A stretch of 64,000 bases of DNA, taken from positions 124,001 to 188,000 of the forward strand of contig NZ_JNWO01000021.1 of NCBI RefSeq assembly GCF_000716435.1, written 5' to 3'. How positions within the stretch are numbered: position 1 is the stretch's first letter; every line of letters starts with the position of its first letter. Positions 15,897 through 23,240 of this stretch are shown one piece after another. The translations under genes were made by a program, and so were the position numbers. The notes under the pieces are model-generated. The model made no database searches. It was not told where the DNA came from and was given only the letters and a program-made list of their open reading frames with translations. This DNA comes from Streptomyces xylophagus. Lineage in GTDB: Bacteria; Actinomycetota; Actinomycetes; Streptomycetales; Streptomycetaceae.

Positions 15897-15912
15897 CTAA
15901 GCGCTCGCTCAG
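15897..15912. promoter_or_regulatory. Operator-like palindrome upstream of TetR gene (CTAAGC type, site 1)
   Basis: CTAAGCG-CT-CGCTCAG is a 7-2-7 inverted repeat with one mismatch, 58 bp before the ATG of the TetR gene at 15971. It matches the palindrome at 17129-17144, suggesting one regulator for both. Confidence 0.6.
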
Positions 15913-15970
15913 GTTCGGCGGTATGGTGGAACCCTTGTCATTGAGAGGTATCGAGAGGGGTTCACGAGCG

Positions 15971-16594
15971 ATGAGTACGGCGGAGGAGACGACCGCGGGC
16001 GACCCGCAGGCCTGGGCAGAGGTCACGCCCGACGCGGCCCGGCGGCTGCTGATCGCCGCCGTGGAGGCCTTCGCCGAGCGCGGCTACCACGCGACGACCA
16101 CCCGGGACATCGCCGGCCGCGCCGGGATGAGCCCGGCCGCGCTCTACATCCACTACAAGACAAAGGAAGAGCTGCTCCACCGCATCAGCAGGATCGGCCA
16201 TGAAAAGGCCCTCGACATCCTGCGTACGGCGGCGGGGCGCGAGGGCAGCGCCGCCGAGCGGCTCGCCGACGCCGTCAGCTCCTTCGTGCGCTGGCACGCC
16301 GGCGGCCGTACGACCGCGCGGGTCGTGCAGTACGAACTCGACTCGCTCGGCCCGGACGCCCGCGCCGAGATCCTCGCGCTGCGCCGGCAGGTCGACGCCG
16401 AGGTGCGCGGGATCGTCGAGGACGGGGTGGCGGACGGCTCCTTCGACGTGCCGGACGTGAAGGGCACGACCCTCGCGATCCTGTCGCTGTGCATCGACGT
16501 GGCCCGCTGGTTCAGCCTCGACGGCCCCCGGACACCCGACGAGGTCGGCGCGCTCTACGCCGACCTCGTACTGCGGATGGTGGGGTCCAAGTAG
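15971..16594 (+). CDS. TetR family regulator
   Basis: A 207-residue regulator. The helix-turn-helix at about residues 25-65 includes TTRDIAGRAGMSPAALYIHY and KTKEELLHRISRIGHEKAL. The ligand domain resembles TetR proteins of fatty-acid and aromatic acid degradation, but I cannot name the ligand. GAGAGG lies upstream of ATG 15971. It faces a MaoC-family hydratase gene convergently (28 bp apart), and the two promoters carry matching palindromes, so autoregulation and control of the hydratase are likely. Confidence 0.88.
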   Translation: MSTAEETTAGDPQAWAEVTPDAARRLLIAAVEAFAERGYHATTTRDIAGRAGMSPAALYIHYKTKEELLHRISRIGHEKALDILRTAAGREGSAAERLADAVSSFVRWHAGGRTTARVVQYELDSLGPDARAEILALRRQVDAEVRGIVEDGVADGSFDVPDVKGTTLAILSLCIDVARWFSLDGPRTPDEVGALYADLVLRMVGSK

Positions 16595-16622
16595 CCGCCG
16601 GACCGCGGGCGTTGGTCGTCCC

Positions 16623-17084
16623 TCAGAGGTAGTAGCGGGACACCGACTCGGCCACGCACACCGGCTTGTCGCCGCCCTCGCGCTCCACGGTGAACGCGAC
16701 GCTCACCTGGACGCCGCCCGGCACGTCGTCGACGCCGGTGATCGTCGCGGTGGCGCGCAGCCGGGAGTCGACCGGCACCGGGGCGGGGAAACGGACCTTG
16801 TTCGTCCCGTAGTTGACGCCCATCTTGACGCCCTCGACCTTGATCAGCTGCGGCCCGAAGAGCGGGAGCAGCGACAGGGTGAGGTAGCCGTGCGCGATGG
16901 TGGTCTTGAACGGTCCTGCCGCCGCCTTCTCCGGGTCCACGTGGATCCACTGGTGGTCGCCCGTCGCGTCCGCGAACAGATCGATCCGCTTCTGGTCGAC
17001 CTCCAGCCAGTCGGTGTACCCCAACTGCTCACCGACCGCCGCCCGCAGGTCGTCGACGGAGGTGAAGATCCTCGGCTCTGCCAT
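16623..17084 (-). CDS. MaoC-family enoyl-CoA hydratase/dehydratase
   Basis: A 153-residue single hot-dog domain protein. The R-hydratase active site motif is seen as FADATGDHQWIHVDPEKA (Asp and His catalytic pair) followed by TTIAHGYLTLSLLP. It would hydrate trans-2-enoyl-CoA to 3-hydroxyacyl-CoA or act in a related step. Start ATG 17084 (MAEPRIF) was chosen over a 53-codon upstream extension that is not family-like; GAGAGG is upstream. Its promoter region is shared with divergent soxR and contains the palindrome 17129-17144. Confidence 0.9.
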   Translation of the reverse strand: MAEPRIFTSVDDLRAAVGEQLGYTDWLEVDQKRIDLFADATGDHQWIHVDPEKAAAGPFKTTIAHGYLTLSLLPLFGPQLIKVEGVKMGVNYGTNKVRFPAPVPVDSRLRATATITGVDDVPGGVQVSVAFTVEREGGDKPVCVAESVSRYYL

Positions 17085-17128
17085 GTCCCGGCCTCTCGCG
17101 TCATCCAGCATCAGATGTCCCAACATAC

Positions 17129-17144
17129 CTAAGCAACTGCTTAG
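17129..17144. promoter_or_regulatory. Perfect palindrome between maoC-like gene and soxR (CTAAGC type, site 2)
   Basis: CTAAGCA-AC-TGCTTAG is a perfect 7-2-7 inverted repeat in the 124-bp divergent gap. It fits the consensus CTAAGCR-N2-YGCTYAG shared with 15897-15912. A SoxR box is the alternative reading, but the match to the TetR promoter favours the TetR. Confidence 0.6.
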
Positions 17145-17208
17145 CATGGTCGGAAGCGGGCCCCCTGTCAACGGACAGCGGCGCCGGTGGATGGGTAGGG
17201 TTCGAGGG

Positions 17209-17748
17209 GTGCCCCAGATTCCCGAGAAGATCCACGAGCTCACGGTGGGACAACTCGCCGCGCGCAGCGGCGCCGCCGTCTCCGCCCTGCACTTCTACGA
17301 GGCCAAGGGCCTGATCAGCAGCCGCCGCACCACGGGCAACCAGCGCCGGTACACCCGTGACACCCTGCGCCGGGTCGCCTTCGTGCGGGCCGCACAGCGC
17401 GTCGGCATCCCGCTGGCCACCATCCGCGAGGCACTCGCCGAACTCCCCGAGGAACGCACCCCGACCCGCGAGGACTGGGCCCACCTCTCCGAGGCCTGGC
17501 GCTCCGAACTCGACGAACGCATCAAGCAGCTCAACCGCCTCCGCGACCACCTCACCGACTGCATCGGCTGCGGCTGCCTGTCGCTGGCGACCTGCGTCCT
17601 GTCCAACCCGGACGACGTGATCGGCGAACGGGGAGCGGGTTCACGGCTGATGACGGAACCGGGGGAACGCCGAAAGGGCCGTACCCCTCGGGACCGGGGT
17701 TCGGATCCCGGTCCCGGCCCCGGTCCCGGTCCCGAGAAGTGCGGCTGA
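17209..17748 (+). CDS. soxR: SoxR, redox-sensing [2Fe-2S] MerR-family regulator
   Basis: A 179-residue MerR protein. The N-terminal winged HTH is TVGQLAARSGAAVSALHFYE, followed by the dimerization helix and the diagnostic iron-sulfur cysteine cluster CIGCGCLSLATC (C-x2-C-x-C-x5-C). In Streptomyces SoxR responds to redox-active compounds and activates a few export/oxidoreductase genes. The start is GTG 17209, with AGGG 8 bp upstream; ATG 17191 is an alternative. The C-terminal tail is odd: a Gly-Pro run (PGPGPGPGPE) made by repeated CCCGGT triplets. Confidence 0.9.
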   Translation: MPQIPEKIHELTVGQLAARSGAAVSALHFYEAKGLISSRRTTGNQRRYTRDTLRRVAFVRAAQRVGIPLATIREALAELPEERTPTREDWAHLSEAWRSELDERIKQLNRLRDHLTDCIGCGCLSLATCVLSNPDDVIGERGAGSRLMTEPGERRKGRTPRDRGSDPGPGPGPGPEKCG

Positions 17749-17765
17749 GCGCTCGGCACCGGGCG

Positions 17766-18674
17766 TCACTCGTACTCGGTGCCGCCCTTCCGTGTCAGAT
17801 ACGCGGCGCTCACGGCCTTGGCGATCGCCCGACCGCCGGTCACCGGGCTGTACCGCTCCACGGCCGGCCGGATCACCACACCCTCCCTCAGATGCAGCCC
17901 CCGCCCGGACACGGTCTCCCGTCCGCTCGCGACCTCCAGCACCCGCTCGACGTCGTACGGCCCCTCGTACAGCCGTGGCACCAACGGCAGCTCCCCGTCG
18001 AGCAGTTCGCCCGCGTCCAGCCACCGCACCGCGCCGTCGATCTCGGCGGACACGTCGAACACGGCGTACCCGAGCGTCTGGCGTCGCCCGTCGGCGCCGT
18101 AGGTCAGGTCCTGCACGCCCGCGCCGAACACCTCACCGAAGATACCCACTCGGCGCGCGCCGAGCCGTTCGGCGAGGCGGGCGGCGGCCTCGGGGACCCC
18201 GTGGCCGCGGACCGCCCGCCAGGGAAACCGCTGGATGTTCTCGATGTCCACCCAGGGCAGCAGATCGGGCGCGGACTCGACGTCACCGTCCATCGTGGGC
18301 GGGATCGGCGGCACCCACTTGGTGATACCGAGCCGCTCCGCGAAGTCGGTGCCGTCCAGGGCGGCCCGCGCCAGATCGACGTCCGCGAGGACCTTCGGCC
18401 GGCACACGATCCCCTGCGACAGCTCACCGCGCAGCCGCACCGCCCTGACCCGGTCGGAGTTGCTCCCCGCGAGGCGTCCGGTCAGCCCCAACTCCTCGAT
18501 CAGCTCGGCCGGGAGCACGGACTGCTCGGGGATGTAGACGGCGGTCTCACCGGTGCGGTACGCGCCCTTGGCGACGACGGCCCGGTACAGGCCGACCTGG
18601 GCCAGTTCGAGGGCGTCGGCGTTCGGGTGTTCATGGACGGTCAGCACTTCGGCGGTGACGCGCAGCGTCGACAT
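17766..18674 (-). CDS. DraRnl-type (DRB0094 family) RNA ligase lacking nucleotidyl transfer motif I
   Basis: A 302-residue protein related to Deinococcus Rnl, the ATP-dependent RNA nick ligase. The N-terminal OB-fold part (LRVTAEVLTVHEHPNADALE, SQGIVCRPK) is intact. Downstream nucleotidyltransferase motifs are visible: IFGEVFGAGVQDLTYG (motif III-like), LREGVVIRP (motif IV) and AIAKAVS (motif V). The segment expected to carry motif I, the adenylated lysine in a K-x-H-G context, is missing. WVDIENIQRFP (to residue 151) jumps directly to WRAVRGHGVPEAAARLAERLG. No KxHG or KxDG exists anywhere. The reading frame is preserved, so this is an in-frame deletion at 18221/18222. Ligase activity is not expected. 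It is convergent with soxR and stands alone. Confidence 0.85.
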   Translation of the reverse strand: MSTLRVTAEVLTVHEHPNADALELAQVGLYRAVVAKGAYRTGETAVYIPEQSVLPAELIEELGLTGRLAGSNSDRVRAVRLRGELSQGIVCRPKVLADVDLARAALDGTDFAERLGITKWVPPIPPTMDGDVESAPDLLPWVDIENIQRFPWRAVRGHGVPEAAARLAERLGARRVGIFGEVFGAGVQDLTYGADGRRQTLGYAVFDVSAEIDGAVRWLDAGELLDGELPLVPRLYEGPYDVERVLEVASGRETVSGRGLHLREGVVIRPAVERYSPVTGGRAIAKAVSAAYLTRKGGTEYE

Positions 18675-18822
18675 CGGGGCTCCTCGGGCTACTCAGTTGG
18701 GTTTCATCGCCCTCAACTGTCCTGATCCGAAAGGGGTGGAGCGAAGGGATTTGTGGCTGCTAGCGTCTGTCTCTTCGGCCGGCGGCGACGCCGTGCACGG
18801 AGTACCGACGGGACCAACTCCC

Positions 18823-19557
18823 ATGGCCTCAGCCGCACTTGCCGCCGCCCTCGCGGACATCGACACGATCTTCGACGGATTCGCCAGCCCGCACGAGACC
18901 GGCTGCGGATACTGCCACGCGCCCCAGGAGACCGCGTTCCTGCGCACGCCGAACACACGCGTGCCCCTGGACGTGGTGCAGTACTACCTCTTCGAGGTGC
19001 CCGACCACTTCGACGACCACCCGGCCGTGATGCGACGCCTGCTGCCGCAGGCCGCCCGGGCGATGGCCGAGGGCACCCTGGGCTCGATCGGCTACGGCGA
19101 CCATGGACTCAGCCGGGTGGACTGGCGCTCCTGGCCGGCCGAGCAGGCCGCCGCGATCGAGGCCTTCCTGCACGCCTGGTGGCAGCACACCCTCACCCTG
19201 CCCGAGCCGCCCTACGACATCGACGACACCTTCGAGACCTGCGTCACGATCGCCGGAGCCGTGCTGCCGTTCCTCGACGGGTGGACACCGGGCCCGGTCG
19301 CGGACGCGCACCTCGCGCGCTGCACCGAGAGCTGGCTCTACGACCTGCTGTCCGACTTCTCTCCGTTCCCGTGGTGGTACGACGACGGCGAGGACACCGG
19401 CGTGGCGGACCTGCGCACCTGGCTGGCCGGCCCCGGTGCCGCCCGCCTCCGCGCCCAGGGCGAGGCCGACCTCGCCGTACAGGCCGAGCTCCTCGCCCTG
19501 CCCTACGACGAGCGCTGGGCCCACCCGTACTGGACCAAGGCCTCGGCGACCAACTGA
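18823..19557 (+). CDS. Conserved-looking protein of unknown function, Trp/acid rich
   Basis: A 244-residue soluble protein with no signal peptide or membrane segment. It contains CGYCHAPQET near the N-terminus (two cysteines and a histidine that could bind metal), many tryptophans (VDWRSWPAEQ, AWWQHTL, FPWWYDD) and acidic loops. I do not recognise a family. ATG 18823 was chosen; an in-frame GTG at 18793 is possible. Its last 55 bp overlap the 3' end of the convergent beta-keto acid cleavage enzyme gene, and both frames look coding. Confidence 0.7.
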   Translation: MASAALAAALADIDTIFDGFASPHETGCGYCHAPQETAFLRTPNTRVPLDVVQYYLFEVPDHFDDHPAVMRRLLPQAARAMAEGTLGSIGYGDHGLSRVDWRSWPAEQAAAIEAFLHAWWQHTLTLPEPPYDIDDTFETCVTIAGAVLPFLDGWTPGPVADAHLARCTESWLYDLLSDFSPFPWWYDDGEDTGVADLRTWLAGPGAARLRAQGEADLAVQAELLALPYDERWAHPYWTKASATN

Positions 19558-20231
19558 GCGTTGGACAGGGCCCGTTCACCGTCCGGCAGGAACAGCGTGT
19601 CCTCCAGGCCTATGCGCGTCGCGAGCCCCAGTCGCCCCGCGAGCCGGAGCACCGGCCACGCGCCGCCGTCCTCGCCGTGCAGCAGCACCGGGCGACCGTG
19701 GCCGGTGTCGAGGTCGGAGAGAAGCGCACGCGCGGACGCTTCGGCCGTGTCCGGGTCCGGGTCGGTCACCTCCGCGAGGACGCGCAGCACCTTCGAGCGG
19801 AGAGGTGAGACGGCGAACCGGGCGGCGCCCTCCGTCCCCGACCAGATTCCCGCCTCCACACCGACGCCCCGGGCCAGCAGCACCGCCGCGAGCTCCTCGG
19901 CACCCGGCTCGTGCCAGTTGACCGAGGCGTGGTCGGGCAGCACCGCCCAGCCGCGCACCCGCTCCAGCCGCGCGGCTGGGTCCGGCTCGGCCCAGGCGCC
20001 GGTGGTCACGCCGACCGGCACGGTCGCCCGCGCCCGTATCGCGTCGAGCGTCACCGCGAGGACGCGAGGCGACAACGTGTCGTCCCCGCAAGGGGACTTG
20101 GGATGAACGTGAACGTCCGTGGCCCCCGCCGCGACAGCCTCGACCACGGCATCGGCCATCGCCCCCGGCGAGACCGGCACCATCCACCCGTCGACGGCCT
20201 CACGGACCCCGTTGAGACAGACCTGCACCAT
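19503..20231 (-). CDS. BKACE-family beta-keto acid cleavage enzyme (DUF849)
   Basis: A 242-residue TIM-barrel enzyme of the 3-keto-5-aminohexanoate cleavage family, which condenses a beta-keto acid with acetyl-CoA. Zinc ligands are visible in TDVHVHPKS. Other features are VGVTTGAWAEPD, SVNWHEPGAEELA, GVEAGIWS and the C-terminal ATRIGLEDTLFLPDG. Shorter than the usual roughly 270-300 residues but all main motifs are present. The substrate side chain is unpredictable within this family. It lies 36 bp downstream of the XRE regulator gene on the same strand, so the two may be one transcript. Its 3' end overlaps the convergent neighbour. Confidence 0.85.
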   Translation of the reverse strand: MVQVCLNGVREAVDGWMVPVSPGAMADAVVEAVAAGATDVHVHPKSPCGDDTLSPRVLAVTLDAIRARATVPVGVTTGAWAEPDPAARLERVRGWAVLPDHASVNWHEPGAEELAAVLLARGVGVEAGIWSGTEGAARFAVSPLRSKVLRVLAEVTDPDPDTAEASARALLSDLDTGHGRPVLLHGEDGGAWPVLRLAGRLGLATRIGLEDTLFLPDGERALSNAQLVAEALVQYGWAQRSS

Positions 20232-20267
20232 GCCTCGATGGTGCCACCCACCACTGACAACGGCCTC

Positions 20268-21206
20268 TCACGCCCACACCCACCGAATCCCGACCCGGCA
20301 AGGCCCCGCCCCCAACACCACCGCGTGCACCGACCCCGACGCGTCCACCCGTAGCCGTTGCTCTCTGGGCCGCCTGGCACCGGCGGGGGAGTCGAGGCCG
20401 TTCGTGCGGAACGAGTAACACGCGCACGGCAACGACCCCTTCGCAAAGCGGACCTCAAGGAGGTGTTCGCGCATCGGCACGTGAATGGTCGTCTCGGCGC
20501 GCAAGGAGTACGGGCGCGGCTCCCGATGCTCCACCGTGTAGTCGACGATCACGGTCTCGCCGCGCGCGAGCGGGCGGTCGAAGAGCAACTCGGCCGCGAC
20601 CAGGCCCTCTTCGGGGAGTTCGACGACCGTTCCGAGCCGCGCCGGTGCCGCCACGCGGAAGTGCGGCAACGGCCCGGGCGCGTCCAGGCGGTACAGGGCG
20701 ATCCAGCGGTCCGCGCCGTCCGCCTCGGCGCGCAGCAGGCGGCGGCTGGTCAGGGAGCGGATGCTGCGGTCGGCGTCCACGTCGACCCGGTTGTGGCAGC
20801 TGAGCCTGGTCAGGCTGTCGTCCCAGCGGGTGTCGAGCGCGGCGAGGGCGGAGGTGAGGTCGTGGTGGTCCGACCAGGCCTGGGCGAGATCGGGGTGGTC
20901 GCCGTCCGGTGGCAGCCAGCGCCCCCTCGGCCGGGGTGGGCCCAGCAGTCCGGTGAGCGCGCCGGGCGGCAGCCGTAGGACGTCCTCCAGTACGGCCAGC
21001 GCCGCCAACGACCGTTGCCGTTCGGGCTGGTAGCGCCCGGACTGCCAGGAGCTGAGCGTCGCCGACGCCACCGGCGTACCCCGCCGCAGCAGCCGGTCCT
21101 GGATCCGGTCCAGGCTCAGCCCGCTGGCGGCGATGGCCGCGCGCAGCGCCTCGTGGAACGGCATCGACTCGGATCCGGACGTCAGGTACCCCGGTCTGGA
21201 AGTCAC
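20268..21206 (-). CDS. XRE-like helix-turn-helix protein
   Basis: A 312-residue protein. Residues about 15-75 form a lambda-repressor-like HTH: FHEALRAAIAASGLSLDRIQ then GTPVASATLSSWQSGRYQPE and a leucine-rich helix. The remaining 230 residues are beta-rich and contain a CACYSF segment near the C-terminus; this part is not a domain I can name. It is a probable regulator of its own operon with the BKACE gene downstream. The 239-bp gap to the divergent glutamic peptidase holds relatively AT-rich sequence (21275-21350) that likely contains promoters for both directions. Confidence 0.75.
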   Translation of the reverse strand: MTSRPGYLTSGSESMPFHEALRAAIAASGLSLDRIQDRLLRRGTPVASATLSSWQSGRYQPERQRSLAALAVLEDVLRLPPGALTGLLGPPRPRGRWLPPDGDHPDLAQAWSDHHDLTSALAALDTRWDDSLTRLSCHNRVDVDADRSIRSLTSRRLLRAEADGADRWIALYRLDAPGPLPHFRVAAPARLGTVVELPEEGLVAAELLFDRPLARGETVIVDYTVEHREPRPYSLRAETTIHVPMREHLLEVRFAKGSLPCACYSFRTNGLDSPAGARRPREQRLRVDASGSVHAVVLGAGPCRVGIRWVWA

Positions 21207-21445
21207 GTACTCCAGCTCAGGTCAGGGCCGTCGTGCGGCGGAAGACCGTTGCCCTGAAGTTTGGTCAGTCTTGCCCGGTGATTGATCAAATTTGAATGAA
21301 CTTGTCAGATTTCCCAGTTGTTGCGCCGTCAATTCCCTCAAGACTGAAGGGGCTTGACCTTCTTGCCATGCCCATGAAGCCTCGCGGAAGCTGCTGTCCA
21401 CTGCCGTCACGGCAGCCCCCCACCCCCCTCGAATGACGGAGAGTC

Positions 21446-22237
21446 ATGTCCCCGAGATCTTCCGCCGGGTTCGTTCTCGTCACCGCCGCGGCCCTCACCG
21501 CCGCCCTGGCCACCCCCGCGCTGGCCGCGTCCAACACCCCCGCCCAGCTCACCCAGGCCATAGCGAGCCATGAGAGTCACGCCCTGCACGGGCTCGCGCA
21601 GCCCGGCAAGGTCAACGCCACCGTCTCGTCCACCAACTGGTCCGGCTACGCGGCCACGGGCTCGACCGGCGCGTACACGTCCGTGACCTCGTCCTGGACC
21701 CAGCCGAGTGTCACCTGCTCCTCGGCGACGACGTACTCGTCCTTCTGGGTCGGCCTCGACGGCTACAGCAACTCCGCGCTGGAGCAGACCGGTACGGAAG
21801 CCGACTGCATCGGCGGCAAGGCCACCTACGGTGCCTGGTGGGAGGTGCTGCCCGCCTCCGAGAGCGCGTACTCCGGTGTCACGGTCAAGGGCGGCGACAA
21901 GTTCACCGCGACCGTGACCTACACCGGCTCCACCTTCACCATGACCCTCGCCGACTCCACCGAGGGCTGGACGAAGACCACCACGCACGCCGGCTCGTCC
22001 GGCTTCAAGAACGCCTCCGCCGAGGTCGTCGCCGAGGCCCCCGAGGTCGGCGGCTCGGTCGCGAGCCTCGCGAACTTCGGCACCGTGACCTTCACCGGCG
22101 CCAAGGCCGACGGCAGCAACCTGGACACCTTCTCGCCGAACGAGATCGTCATGACGAAGAGCAGCAGCTCGGCCGTACGGGCCCAGCCGGGCTCGATCTC
22201 CGGCGGCAGCTTCTCCGATGTCTGGAAGGCCAGCTGA
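21446..22237 (+). CDS. Secreted G1-family (eqolisin) glutamic endopeptidase
   Basis: A 263-residue exported peptidase active at acidic pH in characterised relatives. Residues 1-28 are a signal peptide ending PALAA. A short propeptide-like segment precedes NWSGYAA (about residue 64). The catalytic Gln is in SFWVGLDGYSNSALEQTG (Gln114) and the catalytic Glu in SAEVVAEAP (Glu193 by position). Cys91 and Cys121 could form a disulfide. GGAGAG sits 3 bp before ATG. It is monocistronic, followed by a hairpin terminator at 22363. Confidence 0.88.
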   Translation: MSPRSSAGFVLVTAAALTAALATPALAASNTPAQLTQAIASHESHALHGLAQPGKVNATVSSTNWSGYAATGSTGAYTSVTSSWTQPSVTCSSATTYSSFWVGLDGYSNSALEQTGTEADCIGGKATYGAWWEVLPASESAYSGVTVKGGDKFTATVTYTGSTFTMTLADSTEGWTKTTTHAGSSGFKNASAEVVAEAPEVGGSVASLANFGTVTFTGAKADGSNLDTFSPNEIVMTKSSSSAVRAQPGSISGGSFSDVWKAS

Positions 22238-22362
22238 CACCTGCGGCGCACCAGTTGCACACCGCTTCGGGGCTGTCGACGGAACGCCGTCGGCAGCCTT
22301 CGCCGTTGCACCGGCAAGCGCAAACCGGCTGGGTCGCGAACTCGGTCGAACGCGGGTCAAAA

Positions 22363-22390
22363 AGGGGTGCGGCATCCCCGGCGCACCCCT
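22363..22390. terminator. Hairpin terminator between convergent genes
   Basis: AGGGGTGCG and CGCACCCCT form a perfect 9-bp stem with a 10-nt loop, in the gap between the glutamic peptidase and the convergent minus-strand gene at 22417. An A-run (22359-22363) precedes the stem, which reads as a U-run for the minus strand. It can serve both genes. Confidence 0.65.
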
Positions 22391-22416
22391 GGCGCCCTTC
22401 TTCGATTCGCCCCGGT

Positions 22417-23019
22417 TCAGGCAGACATCAGCAGCCGTCCGCGCCTGGCGTACGCCAGCGCCTCGGGCGTGAGCACCGGACGCGGTACGACGATGCCGCA
22501 GTCCGTGCAGACCGGGCCCGAGGAGGGTTCGTGGGCCAGGTCGTACTTCCACAGGAGGCGCTCCCCGGCGCACACCGGGCACACGGAACCCGGTTCGCGC
22601 TCCAGGGCGGCGATCAGCCGTCGCAGCACCTCGGCCAGTGGTTCATGGGGGTGGAGTCGTGGGTCGTCGCACCAGGCGACGCCGAAGCCGCCCCAGGTCA
22701 GCCGGTGCCAGTCGTCCACGCTGCCCGGGCGGCGGAGCCCGTCGTGCTTCTCCTTCTTGCGGCGTTCGGCGAACCCGACCTCGTAGGCGAGCCAGACCTT
22801 GCGCGCTTCCTCCAGCTCGTCCAGTGCGGCCACGAGCCGCGCCGGGTCGGGGGAGCGGTCCTCGGGTCCGAACCCGGCCCGGGAGCTCAAGTGGTCCCAG
22901 GTCGCCCTGTGCCCATAAGGGGCGAACCGCTCAAGGCACTTGCGCAGCGAGTAGCGCCGCAGCGCCAGATCGCACCGGGGATCTCGCACCTGTCTCGCCA
23001 GACTCCGGAAACCGGCCAT
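22417..23019 (-). CDS. Uncharacterised protein with zinc-ribbon-like CxxC pairs
   Basis: A 200-residue soluble protein, rich in Arg/Glu with a helical N-terminal two thirds. Near the C-terminus CPVC and CTDC, 25 residues apart, could form a zinc ribbon. I do not recognise the family. It is monocistronic, with its start facing the penicillin acylase gene across about 220 bp. That gap (23020-23240) is less GC-rich and probably holds both promoters; I see no clear operator in it. Confidence 0.65.
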   Translation of the reverse strand: MAGFRSLARQVRDPRCDLALRRYSLRKCLERFAPYGHRATWDHLSSRAGFGPEDRSPDPARLVAALDELEEARKVWLAYEVGFAERRKKEKHDGLRRPGSVDDWHRLTWGGFGVAWCDDPRLHPHEPLAEVLRRLIAALEREPGSVCPVCAGERLLWKYDLAHEPSSGPVCTDCGIVVPRPVLTPEALAYARRGRLLMSA

Positions 23020-23240
23020 CGCCCTGCACCTCCGTCACACCTGCACCTGTACTTCGGTCACCTCGGCGTCGTCGTACGGACGTCGCCGAATAGACGTATC
23101 GACAAGCGATTTGGCTCCATCCGATTTCCGATGCCCCCCATAAGCAGCTCGTGCTCATCCAAAACTTGACGCATGTTCATCTTCAATCCCGGGGATACCG
23201 GCGGTAACGTCCGGCAACACCCTCGTCGGTAGGAGCTGCC

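Noticed and set aside
17129..17144. SoxR box
   Set aside because: Position would fit, but arms and spacing match the palindrome upstream of the TetR gene better. Kept as TetR-type with SoxR as alternative.
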